DNA of 6,170 nt from an uncultured Patescibacteria group bacterium (GCA_938010745.1 CALLVF010000023.1:1-6170); one strand, 5' to 3'; counted from the first letter of the stretch, positions 1 through 4,598 are shown. The notes: a model not told the origin generated them from the sequence alone. Translations and numbers: made by a program.

Positions 1-574
1 TTTTAACTGCGAACTCTAAGATAGTTGTAACAATTTTAGCAATTGGCGCCTCATAAATTGCCTTTTCTTCATGCCTGTTTTCTTCATTATCTTTTTTTAT
101 TTCTTTTAGCGCCTCTTTTACTTCTGGTGATAAGCCTTTTAAGTAAAAAAAATCAATATTCTTTTTAATTTCTTCCTCATCAGCAAGCGTCAAAACAATT
201 TTCTTCCCTGTCTTTTTTTCGAGAAAATCAATAATTATCGTATTAAATGGCTCAGTTGTTCCCAGATATATTGTTTGCTTTTTATCGTCATATTTGTAAG
301 GGATAACTAAAAATTTCCTCGCAATTGCCTCTGGTATAAAACTTAAAGCTTGAGAGTCAATAGGAACTTTTGATAAGTCAACATAGTCAATATCATTAAT
401 TTCTGCTATTGATTTTAAAACTACACGCTTATCTATGTTTATAAATTTTATCAAGTATTCATCAATAGGAAGATTTTTTTTTAAACTGTCAACTTCATAA
501 AGCATTGCCTTTTCTGGGTCTAGAATACCATTTTTTACAAGTTGGTTTAATAATTGTTTTGGAGCTACTCTCAT
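1..574 (-). CDS. pilB: Type IV pilus assembly ATPase PilB/GspE, N-terminal part (cut by window edge)
   Basis: The minus-strand frame is open from an ATG at 574-572 to the window edge, giving 191 residues (MRVAPKQLLN... ending EFAVK). Residues about 55-145 look like the MshEN/GspE N-terminal domain: 'IDYVDLSKVPID' (62-73), then 'FIPEAIARKFLVIPY' (79-93) and 'YLGTTEPFNT' (103-112). A charged linker follows, then 'EAPIAKIVTTILEFAVK' (175-191), which in this family leads into the RecA-like ATPase core. Walker A, the Asp box and Walker B would lie beyond the window, so catalysis cannot be checked. In the family this hexameric cytoplasmic ATPase drives pilin polymerisation through the platform protein. 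The gene is divergent from the pilin block, with only 45 bases to the next ATG. No Shine-Dalgarno precedes its start; a promoter-like -10 ends 7 bases upstream. PilB is preferred over PilT because PilT lacks this N-terminal domain; GspE of a secretion system is the main alternative. Confidence 0.9.
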   Translation of the reverse strand, partial: MRVAPKQLLNQLVKNGILDPEKAMLYEVDSLKKNLPIDEYLIKFINIDKRVVLKSIAEINDIDYVDLSKVPIDSQALSFIPEAIARKFLVIPYKYDDKKQTIYLGTTEPFNTIIIDFLEKKTGKKIVLTLADEEEIKKNIDFFYLKGLSPEVKEALKEIKKDNEENRHEEKAIYEAPIAKIVTTILEFAVK

Positions 575-578
575 AATT

Positions 579-606
579 TTAACTATAGAAACAATTTTGG
601 TAAAAT
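579..606 (+). promoter_or_regulatory. Predicted promoter of the holB-like/pilin block
   Basis: A -35-like TTAACT (579-584) is followed after 16 bases by an extended -10, TGGTAAAAT, with the hexamer at 601-606. A transcript would start near 612-613, only about 7 bases before the ATG at 620. It overlaps the divergent pilB promoter almost completely. This is a consensus match by eye only. Confidence 0.45.
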
Positions 607-610
607 GCAA
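582..610 (-). promoter_or_regulatory. Predicted promoter of pilB (leaderless geometry)
   Basis: Read on the minus strand, a weak -35 TTGCAT (610-605) is followed after 17 bases by a -10 TATAGT (587-582). Seven bases then separate the -10 from the pilB ATG. The expected start of transcription therefore falls on or beside the start codon. The -35 matches only 3 of 6 consensus bases, so the call rests on the -10 and its spacing. Confidence 0.4.
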
Positions 611-615
611 GAAGG
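609..615 (+). promoter_or_regulatory. Ribosome binding site of the HolB-like gene
   Basis: AAGAAGG sits 4 bases before the ATG at 620. It is one of only two convincing Shine-Dalgarno sequences in the window, and it selects 620 over the upstream in-frame ATGs at 554 and 605. Its spacing is slightly short. Confidence 0.55.
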
Positions 616-619
616 AAAT

Positions 620-1267
620 ATGACACCTCTTATACTGGTTTCACAAAGTAAAAAAGAAATTAATCAATTTATTGAAAAAAAGATAAAAAAAAATGATGCA
701 ATACTGATAAGAATAAAAAGGCAAAAAAGCGAATATTCAATTGATGAAATCAGAGAAGTCAACCGTGAAGCTCATATTTATCATCAAAAATTAAGAATAT
801 ATTACTTTGAAGACTTTCACCTTTCCTCCCTTCCAGCACAAAATGCATTCTTAAAACTTTTAGAAGAACCTCCAGTTAATGTCCAGTTTATTTTATCAGT
901 TTCCAACACCTACTACCTTTTACCAACAATTACCTCTCGTGCAAAATTAATTAAGATTGATAAAAAAACCATAAATGATGTGCAAAATCATTTAACTGAG
1001 AAAATCGAAAAGATTGTTAATCAAAAAACAAAAAAAATACCTTTTTCTTACTTTAATATAAACAGAAAAGAAGATGCGATTACTTTTTTGGAAAGTCTAA
1101 TTTTCTTTTTTAAAAAAAGGCTAGTTAATGATAAAAACTCTTCAATAATCATTAAAGAAATTATTAAAATAGGCCATTTTATTGAAAAAAATAACATTAA
1201 CATCCAATTAGCTATTGACCATATCGTAATTTTTATTTATAAGTGTTATAATGATATTAAACAATGA
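620..1267 (+). CDS. holB: Minimal DNA polymerase III delta'-like (HolB-type) clamp-loader protein
   Basis: 215 residues. The core 'LPAQNAFLKLLEEPP' (71-85), then 'FILSVSNTYYLLPTITSRA' (90-108), is the classic delta'/tau signature of AAA+ clamp-loader subunits; 'IDEIREVN' (41-48) matches the 'I(D)-IR' segment before it. E. coli delta' has 334 residues. Here the P-loop (Walker A) and the zinc-binding cysteine module are missing: only about 40 residues precede 'IDEIR', and the motif usually read SRC is SRA. Delta' in E. coli does not hydrolyse ATP, so a P-loop-free version could still serve as a structural subunit. The C-terminal ~100 residues are Lys/Ile-rich and helical, a plausible collar domain. 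I chose the ATG at 620 because an RBS precedes it and because a 554 start would overlap the pilB start. The TGA overlaps the next ATG (ATGA), so it is translationally coupled to the first pilin. Family membership is strong; the replication role is inferred. Confidence 0.8.
   Translation: MTPLILVSQSKKEINQFIEKKIKKNDAILIRIKRQKSEYSIDEIREVNREAHIYHQKLRIYYFEDFHLSSLPAQNAFLKLLEEPPVNVQFILSVSNTYYLLPTITSRAKLIKIDKKTINDVQNHLTEKIEKIVNQKTKKIPFSYFNINRKEDAITFLESLIFFFKKRLVNDKNSSIIIKEIIKIGHFIEKNNINIQLAIDHIVIFIYKCYNDIKQ
1244..1252 (+). promoter_or_regulatory. Extended -10 element before the first pseudopilin
   Basis: TGTTATAAT is a perfect extended -10 lying in the last codons of the HolB-like gene. Its hexamer (1247-1252) ends 11 bases before the pilin ATG at 1264, predicting an untranslated leader of about 5 bases. 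No -35 exists at normal spacing; TTGACC at 1215-1220 is 26 bases away. An internal promoter here would let pilins be transcribed far more than the clamp-loader gene. Confidence 0.5.
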
Positions 1268-1710
1268 AAAAAGCATTCACCTTAATTGAGCTTCTAGTGG
1301 TTATTGCAATTATTGGTGGATTATCGGCTCTTCTTTTACCCAATTACATGGGAGCCCGAGAAAGAGCTCGTGACGCACAAAGAAAAAATGATTTAAAACA
1401 AATTCAAAAAGCATTGGAAATGTACAGACAAGATCAAAACCCTCCATCCTATCCCTCCTCCTTACCTGCTGTAAACAGTTGTTGGTCTTCAGGAAGCAAT
1501 TGCTCAGGAAATATTTATATGAACAAATTTCCAGGCGACCCCAACAGAAATCCAAATAACTACTTTTACCTACCAAACAATGGTAATTTAACATACATAC
1601 TTTGTACATGTTTAGAAAATAAAGCTGACCCAGAAGCTCAAAATGGAAATTGTCATGATAGCGCTTATACTTGTCCTACCAGTAAAAGATACGTTATAAC
1701 CCAACCTTAA
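1264..1710 (+). CDS. Type IV prepilin / GspG-like major pseudopilin (pilin 1)
   Basis: 148 residues. A class III signal with the very short leader MKKA is followed by FTLIELLVVIAIIGGL, carrying the conserved Glu at +5; cleavage is expected between Ala4 and Phe5. The N-terminal helix continues as 'ARERARDAQRKNDLKQIQKALEMY', the form typical of Patescibacteria pilins. 'FPGDPNRNP' (about 89-97) resembles the 'P-DP-GNP-Y' calcium-binding loop of GspG-type pseudopilins. The mature part has six cysteines, two as a CTC pair, suggesting disulfides. It should be held in the inner membrane by its hydrophobic N-terminus until built into the fibre. The start overlaps the HolB-like stop by 4 bases (ATGA), and an extended -10 lies just upstream. 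It is the first of three related genes; whether it or a neighbour is the main fibre subunit cannot be told from sequence. Confidence 0.88.
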   Translation: MKKAFTLIELLVVIAIIGGLSALLLPNYMGARERARDAQRKNDLKQIQKALEMYRQDQNPPSYPSSLPAVNSCWSSGSNCSGNIYMNKFPGDPNRNPNNYFYLPNNGNLTYILCTCLENKADPEAQNGNCHDSAYTCPTSKRYVITQP

Positions 1711-1713
1711 TTT

Positions 1714-2157
1714 ATGAAAAAAATCTCATTTTCAAACTTAAAATTCCAAATTTACAAAGGCTTTACCCTTCTTGAAATGTTGGTTGTGATTGGCATCATC
1801 GCTATCTTGATAGGTATGGGAACAGTCTCTTACTCAACAACTCAAAGAAAGGCAAGGGATGCAAAAAGAAAATCTGATTTAAAGACAATACAAAATAGTT
1901 TAGAGCAATATTACTCTGTCTGCGCTTATCAGTACCCCCTAAATTATGGATTTTTAACTACAGGTAGTTTATTATGCGACACGCAAACTATACTTTCTTC
2001 CGCTCCAAAAGATCCTCTTGGTCAACCTTATCAATGTGTTGGCACTTGCAACACTAGTGGTTATACAATTTGTTCACCACAAGTAAATGGCACCTCAAGA
2101 CTAGAAACTCAAAATTGCACCTCAGGTAGTGAATGCTGCATAACTAACCAGCAATAA
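1714..2157 (+). CDS. Type IV prepilin / GspG-like pseudopilin (pilin 2)
   Basis: 147 residues, beginning 3 bases after the pilin 1 stop, with no Shine-Dalgarno, so coupled translation is likely. The leader MKKISFSNLKFQIYKG (16 residues) is the only one of six here with the canonical Gly at -1. FTLLEMLVVIGIIAILIGMG follows, with Glu at +5. The helix 'ARDAKRKSDLKTIQNSLEQYY' and the loop 'APKDPLGQPYQC' (about 95-106) place it in the GspG-like group, close to pilins 1 and 3. The mature part holds eight cysteines, the most in the window, including an adjacent CC near the C-terminus. The leader codons 'SFSNLKFQIY' (1727-1754) are written in a degenerate 7-base repeat. It is probably an inner-membrane precursor incorporated into a T4P or T2SS-like pseudopilus. 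Confidence 0.87.
   Translation: MKKISFSNLKFQIYKGFTLLEMLVVIGIIAILIGMGTVSYSTTQRKARDAKRKSDLKTIQNSLEQYYSVCAYQYPLNYGFLTTGSLLCDTQTILSSAPKDPLGQPYQCVGTCNTSGYTICSPQVNGTSRLETQNCTSGSECCITNQQ
1727..1754 (+). repeat. Degenerate heptanucleotide repeat inside the pilin 2 leader
   Basis: Four 7-base units in phase (CATTTTC, AAACTTA, then AAATTCC, AAATTTA) encode most of the variable leader ahead of the conserved KG/FTLLE cleavage site. The divergence between units is large, so the call leans on similarity to the clearer repeats at 2657-2691 and 3361-3451. Confidence 0.4.
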
Positions 2158-2181
2158 AGTTATGCAAAATTTAAAATATCT

Positions 2182-2658
2182 ATGAAAAATCTAAAAAAGA
2201 AATCAAAAACTTCAAAAAATTTTTTTAATTGTAAAATTACTTTTTTAAAAAGCTTTACACTAATTGAAATTCTAGTTGTTTCAACAATTATTGGTTTGCT
2301 GGCTGCTGCCGGTATTGTTTCTTACGCTCAATTTTCCAAAGAGGCTCGTGATGCTAAAAGAAAAGCTGATTTAGAACAAATAAGGGCGGCTTTGGAAATG
2401 TACAGAAGTAATAATAATCAGTATGCAGATTTTACTGGTAATTGTTCGTCATATACGGCATTGACTGGATCAACTAAATATCTTCAGTCGATGCCTACCG
2501 ATCCAAAAGCCACTAGTGGTTTATTTTATTACTGCAATATTTCAGCTAATGATTATACTTTGGGAGCTTACCTTGAAACAGGTTCAACTAATGTATGTGT
2601 TGCTGGTCAATGTGGAAACTACTGTAATTACTGCCTTGGACCCTATGGACAAAAGTAA
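2182..2658 (+). CDS. Type IV prepilin / GspG-like pseudopilin (pilin 3)
   Basis: 158 residues. The leader is unusually long and basic (24 residues, nine lysines), ending in Ser at -1, before FTLIEILVVSTIIGLLAAAG with Glu at +5. The mature helix has 'EARDAKRKADLEQIRAALEMYRS', nearly the same as in pilin 1. 'MPTDPKATSGLFYYC' (about 104-118) fills the place of the GspG DP loop but lacks the GNP continuation. Six cysteines lie in the mature part, four clustered as C-x5-C-x3-C-x2-C near the C-terminus; one extra Cys sits in the leader, which should be removed. There are 24 bases between the pilin 2 stop and this ATG, with no RBS. Its last 14 bases overlap the next gene. The ATG at 2182 is the best start because nothing upstream in frame has a better signal. 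Confidence 0.86.
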   Translation: MKNLKKKSKTSKNFFNCKITFLKSFTLIEILVVSTIIGLLAAAGIVSYAQFSKEARDAKRKADLEQIRAALEMYRSNNNQYADFTGNCSSYTALTGSTKYLQSMPTDPKATSGLFYYCNISANDYTLGAYLETGSTNVCVAGQCGNYCNYCLGPYGQK

Positions 2659-3214
2659 TTTTCAATTTTCAATATTCAATTTTCAATTAAAAAAAGCTTA
2701 CACTCTTATCGAGCTTCTTATTACTATAAGCATTATCATTATCTTCAGTGGCATTTCCATTGCCTATTACAATAACTTTACTGAAGAAAAAAAATTAGAG
2801 AATGAAACCCAAAAATTAGTTGATGTTTTGGATTTGGCAAAAAAAAAGGCGGCTGGCGCTGAAGACTCTTCACTGTGCCCAAACTCTGGAGGACCTTTTG
2901 GCTCCCAGTATGGTTATACTGGTTATAGAGTAAATATTTTTTCTAACTCATACTCATTATCCCGCTGTTGCACAACAGCAACTTCAAACTCTTGTGCTCA
3001 ACCTCAATTGATTAATACCTATAATAACATTCCCTCAAACATTACTTTTACCTCATCTCAATCTAACATCCAATTTAAACAATTGACAAGTGTAATAAAT
3101 TCATCAACGTTAATCACTATAACAGTAAGAAATACTAATTTAAACAAGTGTCGCCAAATTACCATCTCTCCATCTGGTGTAATCGAAACAACTACTAATT
3201 CTACTGGTTGTTAA
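2645..3214 (+). CDS. GspH/FimT-like minor pseudopilin (pilin 4)
   Basis: 189 residues from the ATG at 2645. Leader MDKSNFQFSIFNFQLKKA, then YTLIELLITISIIIIFSGIS with Tyr at +1 and Glu at +5. The next helix, 'KLENETQKLVDVLDLAKKKAAGA', has the 'l---l-lar--A' pattern of GspH/FimT minor pilins. The C-terminal 'CRQITISPSGVIE' resembles the 'r-i-isp-G-vr' strand at the end of that family. Six cysteines are in the mature part, including an adjacent CC and a C-terminal Cys. In T2SS and T4P systems GspH/FimU joins the pseudopilus tip to the main fibre. The frame stays open upstream to an ATG at 2516, but that start would run 143 bases inside pilin 3 and put 61 residues before the cleavage site, so 2645 (14-base overlap) is preferred. 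Most leader codons are a 7-base repeat. The H assignment is moderate; membership of the pilin family is strong. Confidence 0.82.
   Translation: MDKSNFQFSIFNFQLKKAYTLIELLITISIIIIFSGISIAYYNNFTEEKKLENETQKLVDVLDLAKKKAAGAEDSSLCPNSGGPFGSQYGYTGYRVNIFSNSYSLSRCCTTATSNSCAQPQLINTYNNIPSNITFTSSQSNIQFKQLTSVINSSTLITITVRNTNLNKCRQITISPSGVIETTTNSTGC
2657..2691 (+). repeat. Heptanucleotide tandem repeat inside the pilin 4 leader
   Basis: Five consecutive 7-base units, the first two being AATTTTC AATTTTC, then AATATTC, AATTTTC and AATTAAA, run through the leader coding sequence. Three units make 21 bases, so the repeat encodes a 7-residue peptide period (NFQFSIF, then NFQL). It begins on the last two bases of pilin 3 and ends just before the conserved KKA/YTLIE site. 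Confidence 0.75.
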
Positions 3215-3258
3215 CACCTAATATGTACAGAATATTAATTAATTCCTAATTTATAAAC

Positions 3259-3267
3259 TGTTATAAT
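3259..3267 (+). promoter_or_regulatory. Orphan extended -10 element
   Basis: TGTTATAAT is identical to the element ahead of pilin 1, with a weak TTAATT (3239-3244) 17 bases upstream of the hexamer. The first ATG downstream (3282) opens only four codons. It may drive the untranslated repeat tract, give pilin 5 a long leader, or be a relic of a lost or moved gene. Confidence 0.35.
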
Positions 3268-3360
3268 GAGAATAAGAAACTATGACTATTTACTGATTTA
3301 TTATTAAACTTTCCGACTTTCAAACTTTTTAAACTTTTTCTAATTTCTTATTACTCATGT

Positions 3361-3451
3361 CAAATATCAAATGATAAATGTCAAATAACAAATAACGAAT
3401 TTCTATTTACTATTTACTACTTGTCATTTACTATTTTCTATTTATTACTAT
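3361..3451. repeat. Heptanucleotide array with a strand switch
   Basis: Thirteen consecutive 7-base units with no insertions or deletions can be read from 3361. The first five follow CAAATAA-like forms (e.g. CAAATAT, CAAATGA, TAAATGT). A transitional CGAATTT comes at 3396-3402, and then units follow CTATTTA-like forms (e.g. CTATTTA twice, TCATTTA, CTATTTT). The A-rich and T-rich halves are roughly reverse complements, so the tract folds on itself. Confidence 0.75.
3362..3436. repeat. Imperfect inverted repeat (33-base arms, 9-base loop)
   Basis: The arm 3362-3394 pairs with 3404-3436: 24 of 33 positions are Watson-Crick and two more are G-U in RNA, with no gaps. Mismatches fall mostly as 2x2 internal loops (arm positions 6-7, 20-21, 27-28), the first 14 and the last two 7 bases apart, as expected from the unit length. 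The stem is almost all A-U with few GC pairs, so it is unlikely to act as a standard terminator, though it could protect or separate two transcripts. Confidence 0.6.
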
Positions 3452-3498
3452 CAATCTTTTCTTGTTTATTTTAATAATGATTAAAGTTGGAGTATTTA

Positions 3499-3528
3499 TT
3501 GATAAATTTAGCTTGTTGGTTATATAAT
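3499..3528 (+). promoter_or_regulatory. Predicted promoter of pilin 5 (leaderless geometry)
   Basis: A -35 TTGATA (3499-3504, 5 of 6 consensus) is followed after 18 bases by a perfect -10 TATAAT (3523-3528). Only 7 bases separate it from the ATG at 3536, so the expected transcription start coincides with the start codon. No Shine-Dalgarno is present, which agrees with a leaderless mRNA. Confidence 0.65.
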
Positions 3529-3535
3529 CAAATTA

Positions 3536-3982
3536 ATGTGCAAAAAAAATTCTCAAAGTTTCTCGCTTGTTGAGGTTTTAGTTTTTATCTCAATTTTAAG
3601 TCTTTTTTTTGTTTTTGCAACCTCCATCACTATTGCCTCGCTACGGAACATGAAAATTAGTGAACACAAAATTCTAGCAACAAGATATGCAGAGGAGTTA
3701 TTGGAGTGGGTTAGGGGACAAAAAGAGACTGATTGGAATAATTTTGTTAACAACTATAGTAATAATACTTATTGTTTTCCTTTTTCACCCATTAATACCT
3801 GGCCACCTTCGGGAAGTTGCGTAAGTTATAATGGACTTAACCCTCCAATTTATAAACGTGAATTAACGTTATCAACTAGCAATAATGGCTTTCAAGTTAA
3901 TGTCTTCATTAACGTCTCATGGCAAGAACTAGGTAATACTTATACTGTACCAATTAACACTGTATTTAGCATGTGGGAATAA
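3536..3982 (+). CDS. GspI/PilV-like minor pseudopilin (pilin 5)
   Basis: 148 residues. Leader MCKKNSQS (Ser at -1), then FSLVEVLVFISILSLFFVFATS with Glu at +5; the 'SLVEVLV' form is typical of the GspI/PilV branch. The following helix 'ASLRNMKISEHKILATRYAEELLEWVRGQKETDW' has the PilV/GspI pattern in which a '-A--LAeE-le--R--' segment follows the membrane helix. The C-terminal half reads as beta strands ('KRELTLSTS', 'FQVNVFINVSW'). There are two cysteines in the mature part and one in the leader. It is the first gene after the 321-base gap and has its own strong promoter with no room for a leader RNA. In related systems GspI nucleates the tip complex with GspJ, and the next gene here is GspJ-like, so the pair makes sense. 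A general minor pilin of unknown class is the alternative. Confidence 0.82.
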   Translation: MCKKNSQSFSLVEVLVFISILSLFFVFATSITIASLRNMKISEHKILATRYAEELLEWVRGQKETDWNNFVNNYSNNTYCFPFSPINTWPPSGSCVSYNGLNPPIYKRELTLSTSNNGFQVNVFINVSWQELGNTYTVPINTVFSMWE

Positions 3983-3993
3983 TAAAAAGTACT

Positions 3994-4566
3994 ATGAATC
4001 AAATATCAAAAATTAAAAATATTGAATCATTCACCTTTCTAGAAATGTTAGTAGTAATTGGTGTTATTGGCTTTACTTTACCAGTTTTATTTGCTATTAT
4101 TTTTGCCATTCTTCAGCAGCAAACAAAAAGCTATCGATTGTCTCAAGTAAAAAGAGAAGGTGATTATGCTTTAAATATCATAGAAAACATCATAAGAAAT
4201 AGTGCTCGAAGTATCCATAATAATCAACCACCCAATGATGAAAACAAAGTCTGTATTACCAATGGATCAAACTCAGACGCGCCTCTTTATTTCCAAGATA
4301 AAAATACCTTGGGCACTTGGTCACGATTTTACCTAAATGGAGACAAAATTGCTTCTCAATCATCTAATCCTCCAGGTGTCAATACTGATCTTACCTCCAG
4401 CAAAGTTAAAGTTACCACTTTTTCAATTTCATGTCAAGGCAAAGGGTTACATTCTTCTCCTATAGTCAATATTAGCTTTACTATCCAATACAATACAGCC
4501 TCAACTAGACCTGAGGAAACTGCACTTTTAAATTACCAAACAAAAGTTAAACTAAGAAGCTATTGA
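3994..4566 (+). CDS. GspJ/PilW-like minor pseudopilin (pilin 6)
   Basis: 190 residues from the ATG at 3994, which lies 11 bases after the pilin 5 stop. Leader MNQISKIKNIES, then FTFLEMLVVIGVIGFTLPVLFAI with Glu at +5. The helix 'QQQTKSYRLSQVKREGDYALNIIENIIRNSARSI' matches the GspJ/PilW pattern in which the transmembrane helix leads into '---r-e---al--i---IR-A'. Long beta-type segments and two cysteines follow. A GTG at 3973 in the same frame would overlap pilin 5 by 10 bases and add seven residues; I prefer the ATG because it gives a leader of normal length. Neither start has a good Shine-Dalgarno. The TGA stop sits inside the -35 of the pilM promoter. The expected role is in a pseudopilus tip with the GspI-like protein. 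The pilin call is strong; the J assignment is moderate. Confidence 0.82.
   Translation: MNQISKIKNIESFTFLEMLVVIGVIGFTLPVLFAIIFAILQQQTKSYRLSQVKREGDYALNIIENIIRNSARSIHNNQPPNDENKVCITNGSNSDAPLYFQDKNTLGTWSRFYLNGDKIASQSSNPPGVNTDLTSSKVKVTTFSISCQGKGLHSSPIVNISFTIQYNTASTRPEETALLNYQTKVKLRSY
4000..4027 (+). repeat. Degenerate heptanucleotide repeat inside the pilin 6 leader
   Basis: Units CAAATAT CAAAAAT, then TAAAAAT and ATTGAAT, encode much of the leader (QISKIKNIE). The first 12 bases (TCAAATATCAAA from 3999) are identical to the start of the intergenic array at 3360-3371. In such AT-rich DNA this could partly be chance. Confidence 0.4.
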
Positions 4567-4592
4567 CTTAAAAATTTTAAAAACATTATAAT
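4563..4592 (+). promoter_or_regulatory. Predicted promoter of pilM (leaderless geometry)
   Basis: A -35 TTGACT (4563-4568, 5 of 6 consensus), an 18-base spacer and a perfect -10 TATAAT (4587-4592) lie before the ATG at 4599, with only 6 bases between. The layout nearly duplicates that of pilin 5. The -35 contains the TGA stop of pilin 6, and no Shine-Dalgarno is visible. Confidence 0.65.
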
Positions 4593-4598
4593 CCCAAT

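Larger units (their letters stand above)
3215..3535. other. 321-base intergenic region between the GspH-like and GspI-like genes
   Basis: I see no credible gene here. It holds an extended -10 (3259-3267) with no clear gene behind it, T-rich DNA with a doubled 'AAACTTTTT' (3323-3339), a 7-base-periodic palindromic tract (about 3361-3451) and the promoter of the next pilin (3499-3528). No GC-rich stem with a T-run was found, so no standard intrinsic terminator is evident after pilin 4. Confidence 0.7.

Noticed and set aside
554..619. An upstream in-frame start (ATG 554) extending the HolB-like protein by 22 residues
   Set aside because: It would overlap the pilB start on the other strand and the promoters, and the extra residues (MFWSYSHNFN...) do not look like the family. 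An RBS precedes the ATG at 620.
1215..1252. TTGACC at 1215-1220 as the -35 for the pilin 1 promoter
   Set aside because: The distance to TATAAT is 26 bases, well beyond the usable 16-19. The extended -10 is the better explanation.
1310..1609. Minus-strand open frame of 99 residues opposite pilin 1
   Set aside because: It is a shadow of a clear prepilin gene. Its translation shows no recognisable domain and nothing marks a start.
2162..2185. Seven-codon mini-ORF whose stop overlaps the pilin 3 ATG (ATGA)
   Set aside because: It has no RBS, and such short ATG-to-TGA runs are common in AT-rich spacers. There is nothing to show it is translated.
2516..2644. Upstream start for pilin 4, adding 43 residues
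   Set aside because: It lies wholly inside pilin 3 in another frame and would place the prepilin cleavage site 61 residues in. The ATG at 2645 gives a normal 18-residue leader.
3215..3260. Intrinsic terminator after pilin 4
   Set aside because: Only short AT palindromes such as TTAATTAA are present, without a GC-rich stem followed by a T-run.
3361..3451. CRISPR array
   Set aside because: The units are 7 bases with no spacers, far from the roughly 25-40-base repeats separated by unique spacers.
3553..3753. Minus-strand open frame of 66 residues opposite pilin 5
   Set aside because: It lies wholly inside a convincing pilin with a strong promoter, and its translation has no recognisable features.
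3973..3993. GTG start for pilin 6
   Set aside because: Possible, but no RBS supports it. The ATG at 3994 gives a 12-residue leader and avoids overlap.
4564..4598. TGA recoded as glycine (as in Gracilibacteria/Absconditabacteria)
   Set aside because: Reading through would run pilin 6 into the pilM promoter, and the HolB-like gene also ends in TGA at the ATGA overlap. No gene here contains an in-frame TGA.
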